Shown: piece by piece, positions 10,099 through 18,670 of the stretch | Layout: each line of letters opens with the position of its first letter | Numbering within the stretch: the stretch's first letter is position 1 | Position numbers and translations under genes: made by a program | DNA from: Desulfallas thermosapovorans DSM 6562 | GTDB lineage: Bacteria > Bacillota > Desulfotomaculia > Desulfotomaculales > Desulfallaceae | Direction: 5' to 3' | NCBI RefSeq assembly: GCF_008124625.1 | Contig: NZ_VNHM01000004.1 | Span: 124,001-188,000, forward strand | DNA length: 64,000 nucleotides | Notes under the pieces: generated by a model | What the model saw: the letters and a program-made list of their open reading frames with translations, nothing else | Databases searched by the model: none | Told to the model about the DNA's origin: nothing

Positions 10099-10746
10099 AT
10101 TAAACTATTCATAGATTCAGCCAATGTGGATGAGATCAGGTCGGCAAGCGAACTGGGCGTGATTAGTGGAGTAACCACCAACCCATCGTTAATTGCCCGG
10201 GAGGGACGTGACTTTGGCGAAGTGGTCCGGGAAATTACCACCATTGTGGACGGCCCCATAAGTGCCGAAGCAGTGAGTACCAGGGCCGAGGCCATGATAC
10301 CCGAAGCCGAGGAGCTGGCCGCCATCCACCCCAATATCGTGGTCAAGATACCCATGAACGGTGAAGGATTAAAGTGTGTCAGCGCGCTGTCCAAAAAAGG
10401 AATCAAAACCAATGTTACTCTGGTGTTTTCAGCCAACCAGGCTTTGCTGGCCGCCCTGGCCGGAGCTACCTACGTGAGCCCCTTTGTGGGCCGGCTGGAT
10501 GATATCGGCCATGACGGGGTGGGGCTGGTCCGGGACATTGTCGAAATATATGACCTGCATGGCCTGGAAACAGAAATCATCTCCGCCAGCATCCGTCATC
10601 CCCTGCATGTGACGCAATCGGCGCTGGCCGGTGCCCACATTGCCACCGTTCCCTACAAAGTACTGCTGCAAATGCTCAAGCATCCTTTGACTGATTTAGG
10701 TATTGAAAAATTTCTGGCCGATTGGGCCAAGGTGCCCAAAAAGTAA
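10099..10746 (+). CDS. tal: transaldolase, FSA/TalC type, with probable ATT start
   Basis: Small-type transaldolase of the pentose phosphate pathway (about 215 residues). The N-terminus [12 protein letters not shown], the segment VTTNPSLIA, the Schiff-base Lys in VVKIPMN and [10 protein letters not shown] all match the family. Start choice: GGAGGT at 10085-10090 sits 8 nt before ATT (10099), which reads straight into the conserved KLFIDSANV strand. The first ATG/GTG/TTG is GTG 10126, which would delete that strand and has no ribosome site, and an in-frame stop at 10075 excludes earlier starts. I therefore infer initiation at ATT. Confidence 0.9.
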   Translation: MKLFIDSANVDEIRSASELGVISGVTTNPSLIAREGRDFGEVVREITTIVDGPISAEAVSTRAEAMIPEAEELAAIHPNIVVKIPMNGEGLKCVSALSKKGIKTNVTLVFSANQALLAALAGATYVSPFVGRLDDIGHDGVGLVRDIVEIYDLHGLETEIISASIRHPLHVTQSALAGAHIATVPYKVLLQMLKHPLTDLGIEKFLADWAKVPKK

Positions 10747-10759
10747 GGAGGTAATCCCT

Positions 10760-11233
10760 TTGCGTATTACCGGGCGCATCAAAGATTATTACAACCGGGT
10801 AATGGACCTGCCGGATGCGCCCACCAAGGTGGCCCGGGGCGCAGCCCTGGGGGTGGCCCTTGACTTTTTACCCATCCCTGTAATCAGTATCCCCGTTGCC
10901 TATCTGGTGGCCCGGGTGGTGGGCGGTAATGGTCTGGCCGGTGCTTTGACGGCTGCTTTCTTTAAATGGGCGGTACCATTTTTCTACCTGATGAACGTGG
11001 CTACGGGCAACCTGCTGCTGGGCTTTAAATTACCAGAGGATATGGCGGCAATGGCCATGGCGGGTACGCCGGCCAATTGGATGGACCAACTGGTACAGTT
11101 GGGTATACCGTTTTTGGTAGGGGCGGCGGTGAACGCGCTACTGGCCTGGCTGGCCTTATATTTCGTGGTACGGCGCTTGCTGCTGGCCAGGCACACCCGC
11201 AGAGGGATCAAACGCAAGGATATAAAATGCTAA
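10760..11233 (+). CDS. DUF2062 membrane protein
   Basis: A protein of 157 residues starting at TTG 10760, 8 nt after TAAGGAGGT. RGAALGVALDFLPIP near the start, followed by helices around residues 45-75 and 115-140, is the pattern of DUF2062 proteins, small membrane proteins often placed near cell-envelope genes. The biochemical role is unknown. The basic C-terminus (HTRRGIKRKD) probably lies in the cytoplasm. It follows transaldolase by 13 bases and precedes rho by 24, so it probably belongs to that operon. Confidence 0.75.
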   Translation: MRITGRIKDYYNRVMDLPDAPTKVARGAALGVALDFLPIPVISIPVAYLVARVVGGNGLAGALTAAFFKWAVPFFYLMNVATGNLLLGFKLPEDMAAMAMAGTPANWMDQLVQLGIPFLVGAAVNALLAWLALYFVVRRLLLARHTRRGIKRKDIKC

Positions 11234-11257
11234 CTATTTTAATTAGGTGGGATGCCC

Positions 11258-12556
11258 TTGAATTATAATGAAAATGAATTAGCAAGTAAAACACTGGCTG
11301 AGTTATACGCCCTGGCCAAGGAACTGGAACTTACCGGGTGCTCCCGGTTACGCAAAAAGGAATTGGTTGCCGAGATTGTCAGGGCGCAGATGGAGAAAAG
11401 CGGCCTGCAGTATTCCAGCGGTGTGCTGGAAATACTCCCGGACGGTTACGGTTTTTTAAGGCCGGGACACTTTTTGCGCAGTTACGATGATATATACGTT
11501 TCATCCTCCCAAATCAGGCGATTTGACTTGCGTACCGGTGACCTGGTAGCCGGGCAAGTCCGTGGCCCCAAGGACACAGAACGGTATTCAGCGCTGCTGC
11601 GTGTTGAGCAGGTGAACAATACCGACCCTGAAGAAGCTGCTAAAAGGCTGCATTTTGCCGGACTCACCCCTCTATTTCCCCGAGAGCGGATTTCCCTGGA
11701 AACCGATAAGGATAAACTCTCCACTCGGATCATCGACTTGATTGCTCCCATTGGAAAAGGCCAGCGCGGGCTTTTGGTATCGCCGCCCAAGGCGGGCAAA
11801 ACCGTGCTTTTAAAGTCCATAGCCAACAGCGTTACCACAAATCACCCGGAAATTTATTTAATTGTACTGCTTATAGATGAGCGCCCCGAGGAAGTTACCG
11901 ATATGGAGCGTTCGGTACGCGGCGATGTAATTAGTTCTACATTTGACGAGCCGCCGGAAAACCACGTCCGGGTGGCCGACCTGGTGCTGGAACGAGCCAA
12001 GCGGCTGGTGGAACACGGCCGGGATGTGCTGATTTTACTGGACAGCATCACCCGCCTGGCCAGGGCGCACAACCTGGTGGTGCCGCCCAGCGGTCGCACG
12101 TTGAGCGGCGGTGTGGATCCCTCTTCACTGCACAGGCCGAAGCGTTTTTTCGGTGCCGCCCGTAATTTGGAGGAGGGCGGTTCCCTGACCATTCTGGCCA
12201 CCGCGCTGGTGGAGACGGGCAGCCGCATGGATGATGTAATATTCGAGGAATTCAAGGGCACCGGCAACATGGAACTGATTCTGGACCGCCGCCTGGCGGA
12301 ACGCCGGATTTTCCCGGCCATTGACGTGCTCCGTTCCGGCACCCGGCGGGAAGATTTGCTGCTCAGCAAAGACGAGCTGGAGCTGAACTGGTATTTCCGC
12401 AAAGCCACCGCCGGCCTGTCACCCGCCGAAGCTATGGAATACATCAGCGAGCGACTGAAAAAGACTAAATCCAACCGAGAGTTGCTCCGGGCCTTTTGTA
12501 ATATCCGCGGGCAAAAAAATTCCAAACCGGGGGAATGCCCTGGTTTTCCGGATTAA
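11258..12556 (+). CDS. rho: transcription termination factor Rho
   Basis: Hexameric RNA helicase that terminates transcription and limits antisense RNA. The N-terminal Rho_N helical domain ([15 protein letters not shown]), the cold-shock RNA-binding fold ([14 protein letters not shown]) and the RecA-type motor with Walker A PPKAGKT and [13 protein letters not shown] are all present. Of two nearby starts, TTG 11258 lies 7 nt after AGGTGG, whereas ATG 11252 is only 1 nt after it, so I choose TTG (432 residues). A strong terminator follows at 12599. Confidence 0.96.
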   Translation: MNYNENELASKTLAELYALAKELELTGCSRLRKKELVAEIVRAQMEKSGLQYSSGVLEILPDGYGFLRPGHFLRSYDDIYVSSSQIRRFDLRTGDLVAGQVRGPKDTERYSALLRVEQVNNTDPEEAAKRLHFAGLTPLFPRERISLETDKDKLSTRIIDLIAPIGKGQRGLLVSPPKAGKTVLLKSIANSVTTNHPEIYLIVLLIDERPEEVTDMERSVRGDVISSTFDEPPENHVRVADLVLERAKRLVEHGRDVLILLDSITRLARAHNLVVPPSGRTLSGGVDPSSLHRPKRFFGAARNLEEGGSLTILATALVETGSRMDDVIFEEFKGTGNMELILDRRLAERRIFPAIDVLRSGTRREDLLLSKDELELNWYFRKATAGLSPAEAMEYISERLKKTKSNRELLRAFCNIRGQKNSKPGECPGFPD

Positions 12557-12598
12557 CCCCCCCACTCTTTCGATGAAACATAATTGCATTAAACACTG

Positions 12599-12624
12599 AA
12601 AAACCCGGTGCAAACCGGGTTTTT
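12599..12624 (+). terminator. Rho-independent terminator after rho
   Basis: AAACCCGGT and ACCGGGTTT form a 9-bp stem around a 4-nt loop, followed by T residues, 43 bases after the rho stop. Confidence 0.88.
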
Positions 12625-12655
12625 GGTTGAAAAGCGTGGTGCCGTTAAATGCTTT

Positions 12656-12671
12656 GGTGCCGGGTGTTGAG
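12656..12671 (+). repeat. Family 1 repeat, single arm
   Basis: GCTTTGGTGCCGGGTGTTGA has the same leading sequence as the copy at 5313. No opposite arm is found before the next gene. Confidence 0.55.
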
Positions 12672-12791
12672 AGTCTGAAAATCCTGCAAATTAGTATAAA
12701 CCCTGGCTTGCCTGGCAATAATTAAAGGTGATGACAAGTCTAATATTGTATATTATTTTTTTAATTATTGCGGGAGAGGTTAAGGGAGAAA

Positions 12792-13700
12792 ATGTTTAAA
12801 TGCAGTAAAAATAACATCATCATTGCGGGCCTGGCAGTTTTGCTGGTGGCGGGCTTTTTGGCCGCCGGGCTTAAGCCGGCCCAGGCCAGGTTGGATGAAC
12901 TGTTGAGCCCTGATGCACCATATGTGACAGAACCTGTGGCCGGCCAAACCGGGCGGCAGGACGCGAACCAGCCGGTGGCGGCTGTGCCCGGGGTTTATGT
13001 GGTGCAAAAGGGGGACACCCTGAGCCATATTGCATCGCGGTATGATCTCGATGTAAAGCAGTTGGTGGAGCTTAATAATCTAAAGGATGATAATCATATC
13101 ATTAAAGGGCAGGTGTTGATGCTGCCCGGCAATGTGATACCCTACCAGGTGGGCCGGGGCGAATCCCTCAGCTTAATTGCCGTGCGGTTCGGGGTGCCGG
13201 AGGAAAAGCTGGTGGAAATGAACGATCTGGATGACCCGGATCGCCTGCTGGCCGGGCAGCAGTTGCTGATCCCGGCGGGCCGGGGTGGCCCGGAGGGCCA
13301 GGTTTCCCGGGGCTTGCCCCTGAGCCAGCTTAAATGGCCCGTGGTGGGCTGGATCAGTTCCCCCTATGGTATACGGGACGGTTCCATGCATGAAGGGCTG
13401 GATATCGCCGCCGACCATGGGCAGCCGGTGCGGGCCGTTAGGGAAGGAAAAGTGGTGTTTGCCGGGCCGCGGGGTACTTACGGCAACACGGTAATCATCG
13501 ACCACGGCAATGGGCTGCGCACCCTTTACGCCCATAACTCCCGGGTTTTGGTGAGTGAGGGGCAGCGGGTAACCGCCGGCCAGCGCATCGCCCTGGTGGG
13601 CAGCACCGGTCGTTCCACCGGGCCGCACCTGCACTTTGAAGTGCTGCTGAACGGTACACCGGTGGACCCGCTGCTTTGCCTGGAGCGGGCATATTCTTAA
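12792..13700 (+). CDS. LysM and M23 peptidase (LytM) exported protein
   Basis: A secreted or membrane-anchored cell-wall protein of 302 residues. An N-terminal hydrophobic segment (about residues 9-28, ending KPAQA) is followed by two LysM peptidoglycan-binding domains (YVVQKGDTLSHIASRY and YQVGRGESLSLIAVRF) and a C-terminal M23 metallopeptidase domain with zinc ligands in HEGLD and HLHFE. The motifs are intact, so it could be an active endopeptidase. ATG 12792 follows AAGGGAGA; an upstream TTG at 12768 lacks a ribosome site. No spoIIQ gene is found near spoIID in this window, but I see nothing that assigns that role to this protein. Confidence 0.88.
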   Translation: MFKCSKNNIIIAGLAVLLVAGFLAAGLKPAQARLDELLSPDAPYVTEPVAGQTGRQDANQPVAAVPGVYVVQKGDTLSHIASRYDLDVKQLVELNNLKDDNHIIKGQVLMLPGNVIPYQVGRGESLSLIAVRFGVPEEKLVEMNDLDDPDRLLAGQQLLIPAGRGGPEGQVSRGLPLSQLKWPVVGWISSPYGIRDGSMHEGLDIAADHGQPVRAVREGKVVFAGPRGTYGNTVIIDHGNGLRTLYAHNSRVLVSEGQRVTAGQRIALVGSTGRSTGPHLHFEVLLNGTPVDPLLCLERAYS

Positions 13701-13775
13701 CAGCATAACCAGTGCATGCTTTTTACCGTACCGGGCGAAAAGTTTGACTTTTTACTCTGGTGCCTTTCTTGCTCT

Positions 13776-13833
13776 GGTGCCGGGTACCTGCCGGTTCAAA
13801 GTTAAAACTTTCAACCGGCAGGCACCCGGCACC
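13776..13833 (+). repeat. Family 1 intergenic palindrome, complete copy
   Basis: A 58-base inverted repeat with 2 mismatched pairs, from GGTGCCGGGT to ACCCGGCACC, with centre AAAGTTaaAACTTT. The centre matches the copy at 30324, although the flanking arm sequence differs. Confidence 0.8.
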
Positions 13834-13910
13834 ATTGGGTTTGTCAACAGCACCGGCGGGGTATCTGCCTTGCATAAAAAAGGAAGTCGCCCGCGATGGG
13901 CAAAGACTTT

Positions 13911-14318
13911 TTACTTTAAGGTCAATACCCGACCGGCGAAGGCGCTAAAATCCGTCAAATGCTTATTGATAATGTTCTGTACCACATCCAGGTTGAGAGC
14001 CTGGTAATCATGCACTGCAATGTTGCGAAAGCCCACCATAGCCTTCAATTTTGCACTTAACTCCCGGTTAATGATACCATTTTGCTGTAATAAATCAAAG
14101 GCCTCCCGGCTGCTCTGGGGGAGGCCCAGGTCCCTTTCGGCCACAATATGCATGGCCAGGTCAATGGCCGCCTCGCAGGCCCTCTGGATATTCAATACTA
14201 TGGAATCCTGTTTGGTATAGTCTGATAAATTGCGCGGATTGTTGTCATATACCTCATGGATCCTGTTAATGCAGCGTTTAATAGTCATTACTTTGTTCAT
14301 TATTACATCACTGGTCAT
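13911..14318 (-). CDS. hepT: HepT-like ribonuclease toxin (DUF86)
   Basis: HEPN-domain RNase toxin of 135 residues. The catalytic/AMPylation motif Rx4HxY appears as RNIAVHDY near residue 98, in an all-helical protein of typical length. It lies 57 bases downstream of a MntA-like nucleotidyltransferase on the same strand, the usual HepT/MntA arrangement. In studied systems MntA inactivates HepT by adding AMP to the motif tyrosine; both the Tyr and the partner motif are present here. Function is inferred from family and context. Confidence 0.85.
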   Translation of the reverse strand: MTSDVIMNKVMTIKRCINRIHEVYDNNPRNLSDYTKQDSIVLNIQRACEAAIDLAMHIVAERDLGLPQSSREAFDLLQQNGIINRELSAKLKAMVGFRNIAVHDYQALNLDVVQNIINKHLTDFSAFAGRVLTLK

Positions 14319-14375
14319 GGTATAAAATCCCCTTTGTCACTGGCTATGAATTAAAGTTGTTGTTCCAGCCGCTGT

Positions 14376-14786
14376 TTAGCAGTGGGATTTATTTCCCCCG
14401 GCTAACAGTTTATCAAGCACCGGGCGGCGTTCTTCATTCAAACGGGCATATTTTTTCAGGGTGAGCATGTAAAATAACATGCGCTTGGTCTCGTCGGTAC
14501 AATAAATAATCTTTCCGGTGGTTATTACCCTGGCCTGAAATACCGTGGAGGCGGATTGTAAATCCACCAAATCCACATCCCGGCCAAGTTTGTCCGCCAG
14601 TTGCCGGCCAATCATAAACAGCCGGTAGCCGCTGAATTTTTTTTCGGCCAAAAAGGCAATATCTACGTCGCTTGTGGGCAGCATTTTGTCCGCTGCTGCC
14701 GAGCCGAAAACAATAATTAAATAAGGCGCTATTTTTTCCACTAAATATGCCTTGATTAGCTCAATTTTGTGCTTATCCAGATACAA
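14376..14786 (-). CDS. mntA: MntA-like minimal nucleotidyltransferase antitoxin
   Basis: A protein of 136 residues with the GSx10DxD nucleotidyltransferase signature (GSAAADKMLPTSDVDIAF near residue 28) and the later Asp in DVDLVDL. It would AMPylate and neutralise the HepT toxin encoded next. Start TTG 14786 lies 8 nt after AAGGTG on the minus strand. The downstream end (LLAGGNKSHC) is 57 bases before hepT, so the pair forms one operon. Confidence 0.85.
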   Translation of the reverse strand: MYLDKHKIELIKAYLVEKIAPYLIIVFGSAAADKMLPTSDVDIAFLAEKKFSGYRLFMIGRQLADKLGRDVDLVDLQSASTVFQARVITTGKIIYCTDETKRMLFYMLTLKKYARLNEERRPVLDKLLAGGNKSHC

Positions 14787-15070
14787 TAAAAAACACCTTC
14801 TGATGATAAAACTTTATTTTAAAGGGTCCGTTCGAAAAAACCACCCGGCACCAAAACCTGTTTTTCAGGCAAAGGGAGGGAACTATAACATAGTTATCTT
14901 ATTATACTAGCAAAAAATGGGTGCCGCAAGGACTGCCTGGCACGGGTATAATAATTTGCCATAGGCGACTGCATGGCGGGCAACCCGCTTCACCTGCGTG
15001 GCAAATTGCATTATACTTAATTGAAGTGGATCAAGACAAAAAATGTTGAAAAACAGGAGTGCCAGGTGTC
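14787..15070 (+). other. Divergent intergenic region (TA pair / radical SAM gene)
   Basis: It holds a minus-oriented single arm of the Family 1 repeat (CACCCGGCACC, 14842-14852), an AT-rich stretch with TATACT near 14901 that could serve a promoter, and a TTGCCA...TGGCAA inverted repeat (about 14955 and 15000). No gene is seen. Confidence 0.4.
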
Positions 15071-16309
15071 ATGCAATTATTGTATGCCGATGAACAGGGG
15101 CGTATGTACGACCACGGGCTGGGGGCGGTGGGCCGCACCGGTGACCGCCTGGTGGAGATAGTTGAAGAAGATATGCTGGAGCTGCCGCCGGGGGCGTCAT
15201 TAACGTTGTTACCCGGCAGCACTCCGGTGGGTATGGACGGGCGCGGTGACTTCAAGCTGCTGCAGCGGGTGCCCGGCGGAGGTGGGCCGGCCCTGGCCGT
15301 GGGTGCCCTGCTGCCCCAGGGATATACCCGCACCCTGCTGCCCGGGTACCGGCGCCGGGCGGGCAAGCCCTTGCCCCTGCTGGGTTATGCCGCGGTGGCC
15401 TGGCGGGACGGCCGGGTTTATGTGGCCGCCACCCGCACCGATGAGCCGGACCGCTGGGACCCGGTACATTATAACACGGCGGATTTGCCGCAATTGGTGC
15501 AAAGGAGATTGGCCCGGGCACCGAAAAACCGGATACTGGCCCAGCTGGCCCACTGCGCCCTGGAGTATAGCTGCTATACCGCCCAAAATATTTTTTACAC
15601 CCGCTGGGAAGGTGGACTGCCCATGTCCCCGGCCTGCAACGCCCGCTGTTTGGGCTGTATATCGCTGCAGCCCGCCGAGTGTTGTCCCTCCCCCCAGAGC
15701 AGGCTCACCTTTAAACCCACCGGTTCCGAGGCGGTGGAAGTGGCTTTGCACCACCTGCTGCACGCCCCGGAGGGAATCATCAGCTTTGGCCAGGGCTGCG
15801 AGGGGGAACCGGCGCTGGCGGCGGGCGATATAGCGCCGGTGATTGAACGGGTGCGGCAAAAAACCGGCCGGGGCACCATTAATATGAACAGCAACGGGGG
15901 GTATACCCGGGGGGTGGAGAAAATTTGCCGCTCCGGGTTGGATTCCCTGCGGGTCAGTTTGATCAGTGCCCGGCAGCAGGTGTACCAGGCCTACTACCGG
16001 CCCCGGGACTACCGCCTGGCCGATGTGGCCCGCTCCATCAGCATCGCCCGCTCCAGGGGGGTGTATGTGTCGCTGAACTTGCTGGTGCTGCCCGGTCTTA
16101 ATGACCGCGACATCGAAATTGAGGCGATGGTTAAATTTATTACCGATAACGGTGTGAACAAGGTGCAGCTGCGCAATTTAAACATTGACCCCGATTTTCT
16201 TTTCCGCTTCGTACCCGCCGCGGGGGAAATATGCGGCATTGACGGGCTCATTGAGGCGCTGCGGGGTATTCCGGGATTAGAGCTGGGTAACTTTTCAAGG
16301 CCGGTGTAG
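15071..16309 (+). CDS. radical SAM protein of unknown substrate
   Basis: A protein of 412 residues. The radical SAM cluster motif CNARCLGC (CX3CX2C) lies unusually far in, near residue 195, after an N-terminal domain with no obvious homologue (QLLYADEQGRMYDHG... rich in Gly and Pro). ISFGQGCEGEP, MNSNGGYT and LRVSLISA resemble the later strands of the AdoMet barrel. The substrate cannot be read from the sequence. ATG 15071 is preceded by AGGAG and AGGTG; GTG 15059 is an alternative start. It is placed before rpmE with its own upstream region. Confidence 0.75.
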   Translation: MQLLYADEQGRMYDHGLGAVGRTGDRLVEIVEEDMLELPPGASLTLLPGSTPVGMDGRGDFKLLQRVPGGGGPALAVGALLPQGYTRTLLPGYRRRAGKPLPLLGYAAVAWRDGRVYVAATRTDEPDRWDPVHYNTADLPQLVQRRLARAPKNRILAQLAHCALEYSCYTAQNIFYTRWEGGLPMSPACNARCLGCISLQPAECCPSPQSRLTFKPTGSEAVEVALHHLLHAPEGIISFGQGCEGEPALAAGDIAPVIERVRQKTGRGTINMNSNGGYTRGVEKICRSGLDSLRVSLISARQQVYQAYYRPRDYRLADVARSISIARSRGVYVSLNLLVLPGLNDRDIEIEAMVKFITDNGVNKVQLRNLNIDPDFLFRFVPAAGEICGIDGLIEALRGIPGLELGNFSRPV

Positions 16310-16334
16310 TTTCCCTGGTCATTGTAATATTTTC

Positions 16335-16363
16335 TTGCTTGACAAACCCTGTTATGCTATAAT
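16335..16363 (+). promoter_or_regulatory. Extended -10 promoter of rpmE
   Basis: TGCTATAAT (extended -10, 16355-16363) with TTGCTT at 16335-16340 at 17-bp spacing, about 87 bases before rpmE. A TTGACA at 16339 is too close to serve as the -35. Confidence 0.55.
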
Positions 16364-16449
16364 AACTAAGTGTCTTACACGGAAAGATATTCGTTTTAAG
16401 CTATTGTCGGATTGCCCATATATATTTTACCGGAAAGAGGTGAGCCCCA

Positions 16450-16650
16450 GTGAAGGAAAAAATTCATCCCAAGTATGGAGAAGCTAAAGTAACCTGCGTA
16501 TGCGGTGAAACTTTTACCACCGGCTCCACAAAAAAGGAAATCAAGGTGGAGATTTGCTCCAAATGCCACCCGTTTTACACCGGTTCCCAGCGGACCGTTG
16601 AAACAGGCGGGCGAGCGGAAAAATTCCGCAAAAAGTATGGCTTAAAATAG
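16450..16650 (+). CDS. rpmE: 50S ribosomal protein L31
   Basis: Ribosomal protein of 66 residues starting [16 protein letters not shown]. It has the zinc-binding (C+) cysteine set: Cys in VTCVCG and [11 protein letters not shown]. The C+ form is normally used under zinc sufficiency. GTG 16450 is the start, preceded by AAAGAGGTGAG. It sits before prfA and prmC, a common Firmicute order. Confidence 0.96.
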   Translation: MKEKIHPKYGEAKVTCVCGETFTTGSTKKEIKVEICSKCHPFYTGSQRTVETGGRAEKFRKKYGLK

Positions 16651-16731
16651 TCTTATCAGCAGGGCGGGTGCTCTGCTTTTATTTTATTTGTTTTTAGGTA
16701 TGCCGTGCCAGTTTAAACAGAGGTGAGGTCA

Positions 16732-17799
16732 GTGTTGGATAAGCTGGAAAGCCTGGAAAAAAAATATGAAGAATTGAGCGAGCTGATTGCCGACCCCAAA
16801 GTAATGGAGGACCAGGGTCGCTGGCAGCAGTATGTCAAGTCCCATGCGGAATTAAGTGAAGTGGTAACCGTCTACCGCCAGTATAAGAAGGTAGTAACAG
16901 AGCTGGAAGACGTCCGGCAAATGCTCAAGGACAAACTGGACGCCGAAATGAGGGAAATGGCGGAACTGGAAGAAGAAGAGCTGGACAGTAAAAAAGAAGA
17001 GTTGGAAGGCAAGCTTAAAGTGCTGCTGCTACCCAAAGACCCCAATGATGATAAAAACGTGATCATGGAAATCAGGGCCGGTACCGGCGGTGAAGAGGCG
17101 GCCCTCTTCGGGGCCGATTTATTTCGCATGTATACCCGTTTTGCCGAGCTGAAAGGCTGGCGCACCGAGATTATGGATGCCCATTACACCGACATCGGCG
17201 GTGTCAAGGAAATAATTTTTCTCATTGAGGGTAAAGGGGCCTTTAGCCAGCTTAAATTCGAAAGTGGTGTGCACCGGGTACAGCGGGTGCCCACCACCGA
17301 GTCAGGCGGTCGTATTCATACCTCCGCCGCCACTGTGGCGGTGCTGCCCGAGGCCGAAGAGGTGGACGTGGACATCAACCCAAACGACCTGCGCATTGAT
17401 GTTTTTTGTTCCACCGGGCCGGGCGGGCAGTCGGTGAACACCACCCAGTCGGCGGTGCGGATAACCCACCTCCCCACCGGTATAGTGGTTTCCTGCCAGG
17501 ATGAAAAGTCCCAGCATAAAAATAAGGATAAAGCCATGCGGGTGCTGCGGGCCAGGCTATTGGACCAGGCCCAGCAGGAACAGCGGCAGCAAATGGCCTC
17601 GGCCCGTAAATCCCAGGTGGGTTCCGGCGACCGTAGCGAGCGTATCCGCACCTATAATTTCTCCCAAAACCGGGTCACCGACCACCGCATCGGGCTGACC
17701 TTGCACCGGCTGCAGGAAGTGCTCATGGGTAATTTGCAGGAAGTGGTGGATGCCCTTATAACCACCGACCAGGCCGAGCGCCTGCAGCAGGTGGATTAA
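16732..17799 (+). CDS. prfA: peptide chain release factor 1
   Basis: Recognises UAA and UAG stop codons and triggers peptide release. The protein of 355 residues has the PxT codon-recognition tripeptide as PTT in RVPTTES and the catalytic GGQ in [10 protein letters not shown]. The N-terminal helical domain is rich in Glu. GTG 16732 gives the usual [14 protein letters not shown] start; GTG 16723 is possible but overlaps the ribosome site AGGTGAGG. prmC follows after a single base. Confidence 0.96.
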   Translation: MLDKLESLEKKYEELSELIADPKVMEDQGRWQQYVKSHAELSEVVTVYRQYKKVVTELEDVRQMLKDKLDAEMREMAELEEEELDSKKEELEGKLKVLLLPKDPNDDKNVIMEIRAGTGGEEAALFGADLFRMYTRFAELKGWRTEIMDAHYTDIGGVKEIIFLIEGKGAFSQLKFESGVHRVQRVPTTESGGRIHTSAATVAVLPEAEEVDVDINPNDLRIDVFCSTGPGGQSVNTTQSAVRITHLPTGIVVSCQDEKSQHKNKDKAMRVLRARLLDQAQQEQRQQMASARKSQVGSGDRSERIRTYNFSQNRVTDHRIGLTLHRLQEVLMGNLQEVVDALITTDQAERLQQVD

Positions 17800-17800
17800 C

Positions 17801-18670
17801 ATGCCGGGCAACACCCTGCGGGAGTGCCTTGGCCGGGCGGCCCGGTATTTAAAGGACAGCGGAGCCCCCACCCCCCGGCTGGACGCCGAGGTGTTGCTGG
17901 CCCATGTGCTGGGGCGGGACCGGGTGTACCTGTACCGGGAGGCCGACCTGGTGCTTAGCGAGGAATGCCGCCTGCGCTACCGGGCATTGCTCCGGCGCCG
18001 GGCGGGCGGTGAACCCGTGGCCTACCTGACGGGACATAAAGAATTCATGGGGCTTGACTTTATGGTTGGGCCCCATGTTTTAATTCCCCGGCCTGAAACC
18101 GAGTTGATGGTGGAAAAGGCCCTAGCGGTTCTGGCCGGCTGGTCCGGGGAAGAGCGGATTGCGGTGGATGTGGGTACGGGCAGCGGTGCGGTGGCGGTAA
18201 GCCTGGCCCGCCTGGCACCGCCCGGTACCCGGGTGTATGCCACGGACATATCAACCCGGGCACTGGATATGGCCCGGGCCAATGCCGCCCGGCACAGCGT
18301 ACCGGTAAGTTTTTATGCCGGTGATTTGCTTACCCCCCTTGACGGGGTGCTGCCCGCCGGGTCAGTGGCCCTAATATGTGCCAACCTGCCCTATATACCC
18401 AGCCGTGACCTGGCCGGATTGCCCCGGGACGTGCGTCAATATGAACCCGTTCTGGCCCTGGATGGCGGGGTTGACGGTTTGGAACTCTACCGCCGCCTGG
18501 TGCCCCGGGCGGGCACTTTGCTGGCACCGGGCGGGCACCTGTTCATGGAAATTGGGCCCGAACAGGCGCAGGCCGCTTTGTCTCTGTTGGCGCCTGCGGG
18601 TTGGCGGGTCCGGCTGTTACGGGATCTGGCCGGTCACCCGCGCCTGGTCTGGGGGACGAGGTATAGTTAG
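17801..18670 (+). CDS. prmC: release factor glutamine methyltransferase
   Basis: Methylates the GGQ glutamine of release factors using AdoMet; it is coupled to prfA with a one-base gap. The protein of 289 residues has the helical N-terminal domain, the AdoMet motif VDVGTGSGAVAVSLA, and the catalytic motif as NLPYIPS rather than the more common NPPYIP. The second position is known to vary in the family, so I expect an active enzyme. Its last 128 bases overlap the 3' end of the histidine kinase on the opposite strand. Confidence 0.93.
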   Translation: MPGNTLRECLGRAARYLKDSGAPTPRLDAEVLLAHVLGRDRVYLYREADLVLSEECRLRYRALLRRRAGGEPVAYLTGHKEFMGLDFMVGPHVLIPRPETELMVEKALAVLAGWSGEERIAVDVGTGSGAVAVSLARLAPPGTRVYATDISTRALDMARANAARHSVPVSFYAGDLLTPLDGVLPAGSVALICANLPYIPSRDLAGLPRDVRQYEPVLALDGGVDGLELYRRLVPRAGTLLAPGGHLFMEIGPEQAQAALSLLAPAGWRVRLLRDLAGHPRLVWGTRYS

